From Alteromonadaceae bacterium (GTDB lineage Bacteria; Pseudomonadota; Gammaproteobacteria; Enterobacterales; Alteromonadaceae), in the NCBI GenBank assembly GCA_013373625.1, contig JABXHM010000047.1, positions 20,749-84,748 on the forward strand: a stretch of DNA of 64,000 bases, given 5' to 3'. The notes under the pieces are model-generated. The model was not told the origin of the DNA. It saw only the letters and a list, made by a program, of their open reading frames with translations, and searched no databases. The position numbers and the translations under genes are program-made. How positions within the stretch are numbered: position 1 is the stretch's first letter; each line of letters opens with the position of its first letter. Positions 62,637 to 64,000 of this stretch are shown here, piece after piece.

Positions 62637-63716
62637 TTATGCGCCAAAATCCAGCGGGCTGAAAAACACGTGAGTTGTGCAATTGCTGTAGGGTGTTTTG
62701 AGTTCATAACGCACTTTTCCTGAGTCGTTCAGACTCAATCTCTGCTCGCTAATTGCGGGCCGCGCTATGTATCTGCACAAACGTACCAGCTTGTCAGTTT
62801 GGTGACTGTCTGCAAACACCCCATCGTGTAAGCTAAAACCGTTTATTTGAGCTAATTGACCGTAATGTTTTTCATCTTTGGCAGGTAAGGTTTGCAAGGC
62901 AAAGGCTTTTTTGCCGGTATTTGGTCCTACAGCAATGCGATAATGTACTGAGGCAGCCTGCAAGGGCAGTAAACTATCTTCATCACCCATAGGTAAATCG
63001 AGAAACGTTTTATCCATATCACGCTCAATCAAGCCTGATTTTTCTAGGTAGTGTGCAATTCGATGGCTGATAGTATGAACAAGGCACTCCATATTGCCAT
63101 GGTTGGGAGCTTTAACTCGTTTGAAATTTGTACTCTCTCGCTCTTGCGTGAATACGCCTTCTGGAAACAGCATCTGGAAGTGGATATCTCGATTCACTGC
63201 GCTTCCAACACATTGAATATAAGTCACTTCCCCTGTTTTGGCCTGCTTTTTTAGATGCCCTGCTCGATGAATAATATCTGTTGCAATAGCGCGATGAATG
63301 ATTTGCATGATTTTGCTTAAATGTTTGGGATATCTGGCAAGCAATAGACGAAGCGGGATGGGCAAACTCAATACCCATTGGGGAACTGGGTAGCCATGAA
63401 GAACATCATCAACTAACAATTTTGCACTTTCTGCCATCCGTCTTGCACCGCAACTTGGGTAGAAACCTCGTTTCTTGCAACTAAACGCGACCAGTTTCTC
63501 ATGTTTGCAGTCGTCACATACTACGCGCAAAAACCCATACTCTAATCGACCACATTTGAGAAATTCTTCAAACTCTTTTTCTACATGTCGTGGTAGCGAC
63601 TTCCCTTGTTGTAAAAGCAGCTCGAGAAATTCTGGGTAGTGGCGTTCGACCAATTGATACAGTAACGTCCGCTCTGGACGATGTCGTTTATAGGTATGAG
63701 AGTGAGTTGCTAGCAA
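62637..63716 (-). mobile_element. IS91-family transposase (C-terminally truncated)
   Basis: This is a 359-codon transposase ORF starting at TTG (AAGG six bases upstream). The N-terminal zinc-finger region (CDDCKHEKLVAFSCKKRGFYPSC), LSLPIPLRLLLARYP and GSAVNRDIHFQMLFPEGVF identify the IS91/ISCR rolling-circle family. The HUH metal motif is HFQ (His179, Gln181) instead of HxH. The ORF stops at SPLDFGA, where family members continue with a LAALVPxPR segment, so about 60 or more residues may be missing. It is probably not an active element. I could not define oriIS or terIS ends. Confidence 0.8.
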
Positions 63717-63935
63717 CGGCGACCTTGCCGTGAATTGGCATCACAGTGAGTGGAAAGTTTTCATGTAAATCTATTGAACAATAGGGTGAAAAATACATAG
63801 CACCAAGGTCCGCTTTACCGTACATGAGAGACGGTCAGATTTGATCAAGCACTCCAGGCAATTTTGTTTGACCAAATGGTGCCTAATCTTGGTAAGGCTG
63901 GCGGGTTCCCCGAAAAGGTACCCCGGATAGGCAAT

Positions 63936-63976
63936 AAAAAACCCCGAAGGCTTATTTGACTTGGCCTGTCGGGGTT
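63936..63976 (-). terminator. Rho-independent terminator of ssrA
   Basis: On the minus strand, AACCCCGACAGGC pairs with GCCTTCGGGGTT (one internal mismatch) and is followed by six T. It lies directly beyond the tmRNA 3' end. Confidence 0.85.
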
Positions 63977-63986
63977 CTTCAGTTGT

Positions 63987-64000
63987 TGGTGGAGCTGGCG
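63987..64000 (-). ncRNA. ssrA: tmRNA (ssrA), 3' end only
   Basis: The last 14 bases, TGGTGGAGCTGGCG, are the complement of CGCCAGCTCCACCA, the acceptor-stem and CCA end of gammaproteobacterial tmRNA. The gene continues beyond the window. tmRNA rescues stalled ribosomes and tags the nascent chain. The 3' end of ssrA is a common integration site for genomic islands, which fits the accessory genes to the left. Only the end is visible, so identification is strong but not complete. Confidence 0.8.

Noticed and set aside
1..64000. CRISPR arrays, prophage gene blocks or integron attC arrays
   Set aside because: No regularly spaced direct repeats, no phage structural genes and no integrase were seen anywhere in the window.

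Overview
This window looks like chromosomal DNA of a marine gammaproteobacterium, most likely an Alteromonadales relative (Alteromonas/Glaciecola-like). The basis is the mix of families: a DgcN/DgcA D-glutamate pair, a secreted GH9 glycosidase, DUF3859, TIGR03643, DUF2789, the PA2778/PA2779 pair, PEP-CTERM, several GGDEF/EAL and chemoreceptor proteins, and no Gram-positive features. The assignment to a genus is inference. About 55 genes are supported on both strands; no rRNA or tRNA genes are seen. The last 14 bases match the 3' end of a tmRNA gene (ssrA) on the minus strand.

Layout. 0.1-2.4 kb: peroxide defence, ahpC-ahpF, closed by a clear Rho-independent terminator. 2.5-9.8 kb (minus strand): small membrane and PH-domain proteins, a GH9 glycosidase, an aldo/keto reductase and the radical-SAM protein YgiQ. 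10.1-15.9 kb: a large hybrid histidine kinase divergent from a REC-PAS-GGDEF-EAL regulator, probably one signalling unit. 16-19.8 kb: an EVE-domain protein, then dgcA, dgcN and an adenosine-deaminase-like enzyme on the minus strand. 20-30 kb: single genes of mixed kind, including a secreted protein with three GKPPFKR-type repeats, a retropepsin-like protease, an alpha/beta-hydrolase lipoprotein, a PEP-CTERM protein and a photolyase. 30-34.7 kb (plus strand): a lipoprotein form of adenine deaminase next to a HupE/UreJ metal-permease-like protein, then a SatD-like protein coupled to a DUF3307 membrane protein. 35-39 kb: a chemoreceptor, DUF2789, a DsbA-like thioredoxin and a TMEM175-like channel. 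39.3-43.7 kb: an RND efflux adaptor and pump. 43.7-50.4 kb: the PA2778/PA2779 peptidase pair, a lipoprotein plus NADase-type glycan-binding-domain protein, a UbiA-family membrane protein, and two tandem small peptides with double-glycine leaders followed by a small membrane protein. 50.7-57.7 kb: an EAL/HDOD protein, an OmpR-type two-component pair, an uncharacterised envelope cluster, and MarR-GFA. 57.8-64 kb: accessory-looking DNA with a class C beta-lactamase-like lipoprotein, a truncated DUF418 gene, an amidohydrolase fused to a PD40 propeller, a C-terminally truncated IS91-type transposase, and the ssrA 3' end.

The most notable locus is at 49.8-50.35 kb. Two consecutive ORFs of 42 and 47 codons, each with a strong Shine-Dalgarno, encode peptides with matching 15-residue leaders ending in Gly-Gly and alignable mature parts. 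They are followed by a stem-loop and a gene for a two-helix membrane protein. This arrangement fits an unmodified bacteriocin/microcin or signal-peptide operon with a candidate immunity protein. No dedicated peptidase-ABC exporter is in the window, but about 5 kb away lies a C39-like lipoprotein peptidase whose partner (PA2779 family) also has a Gly-Gly before a hydrophobic tail.
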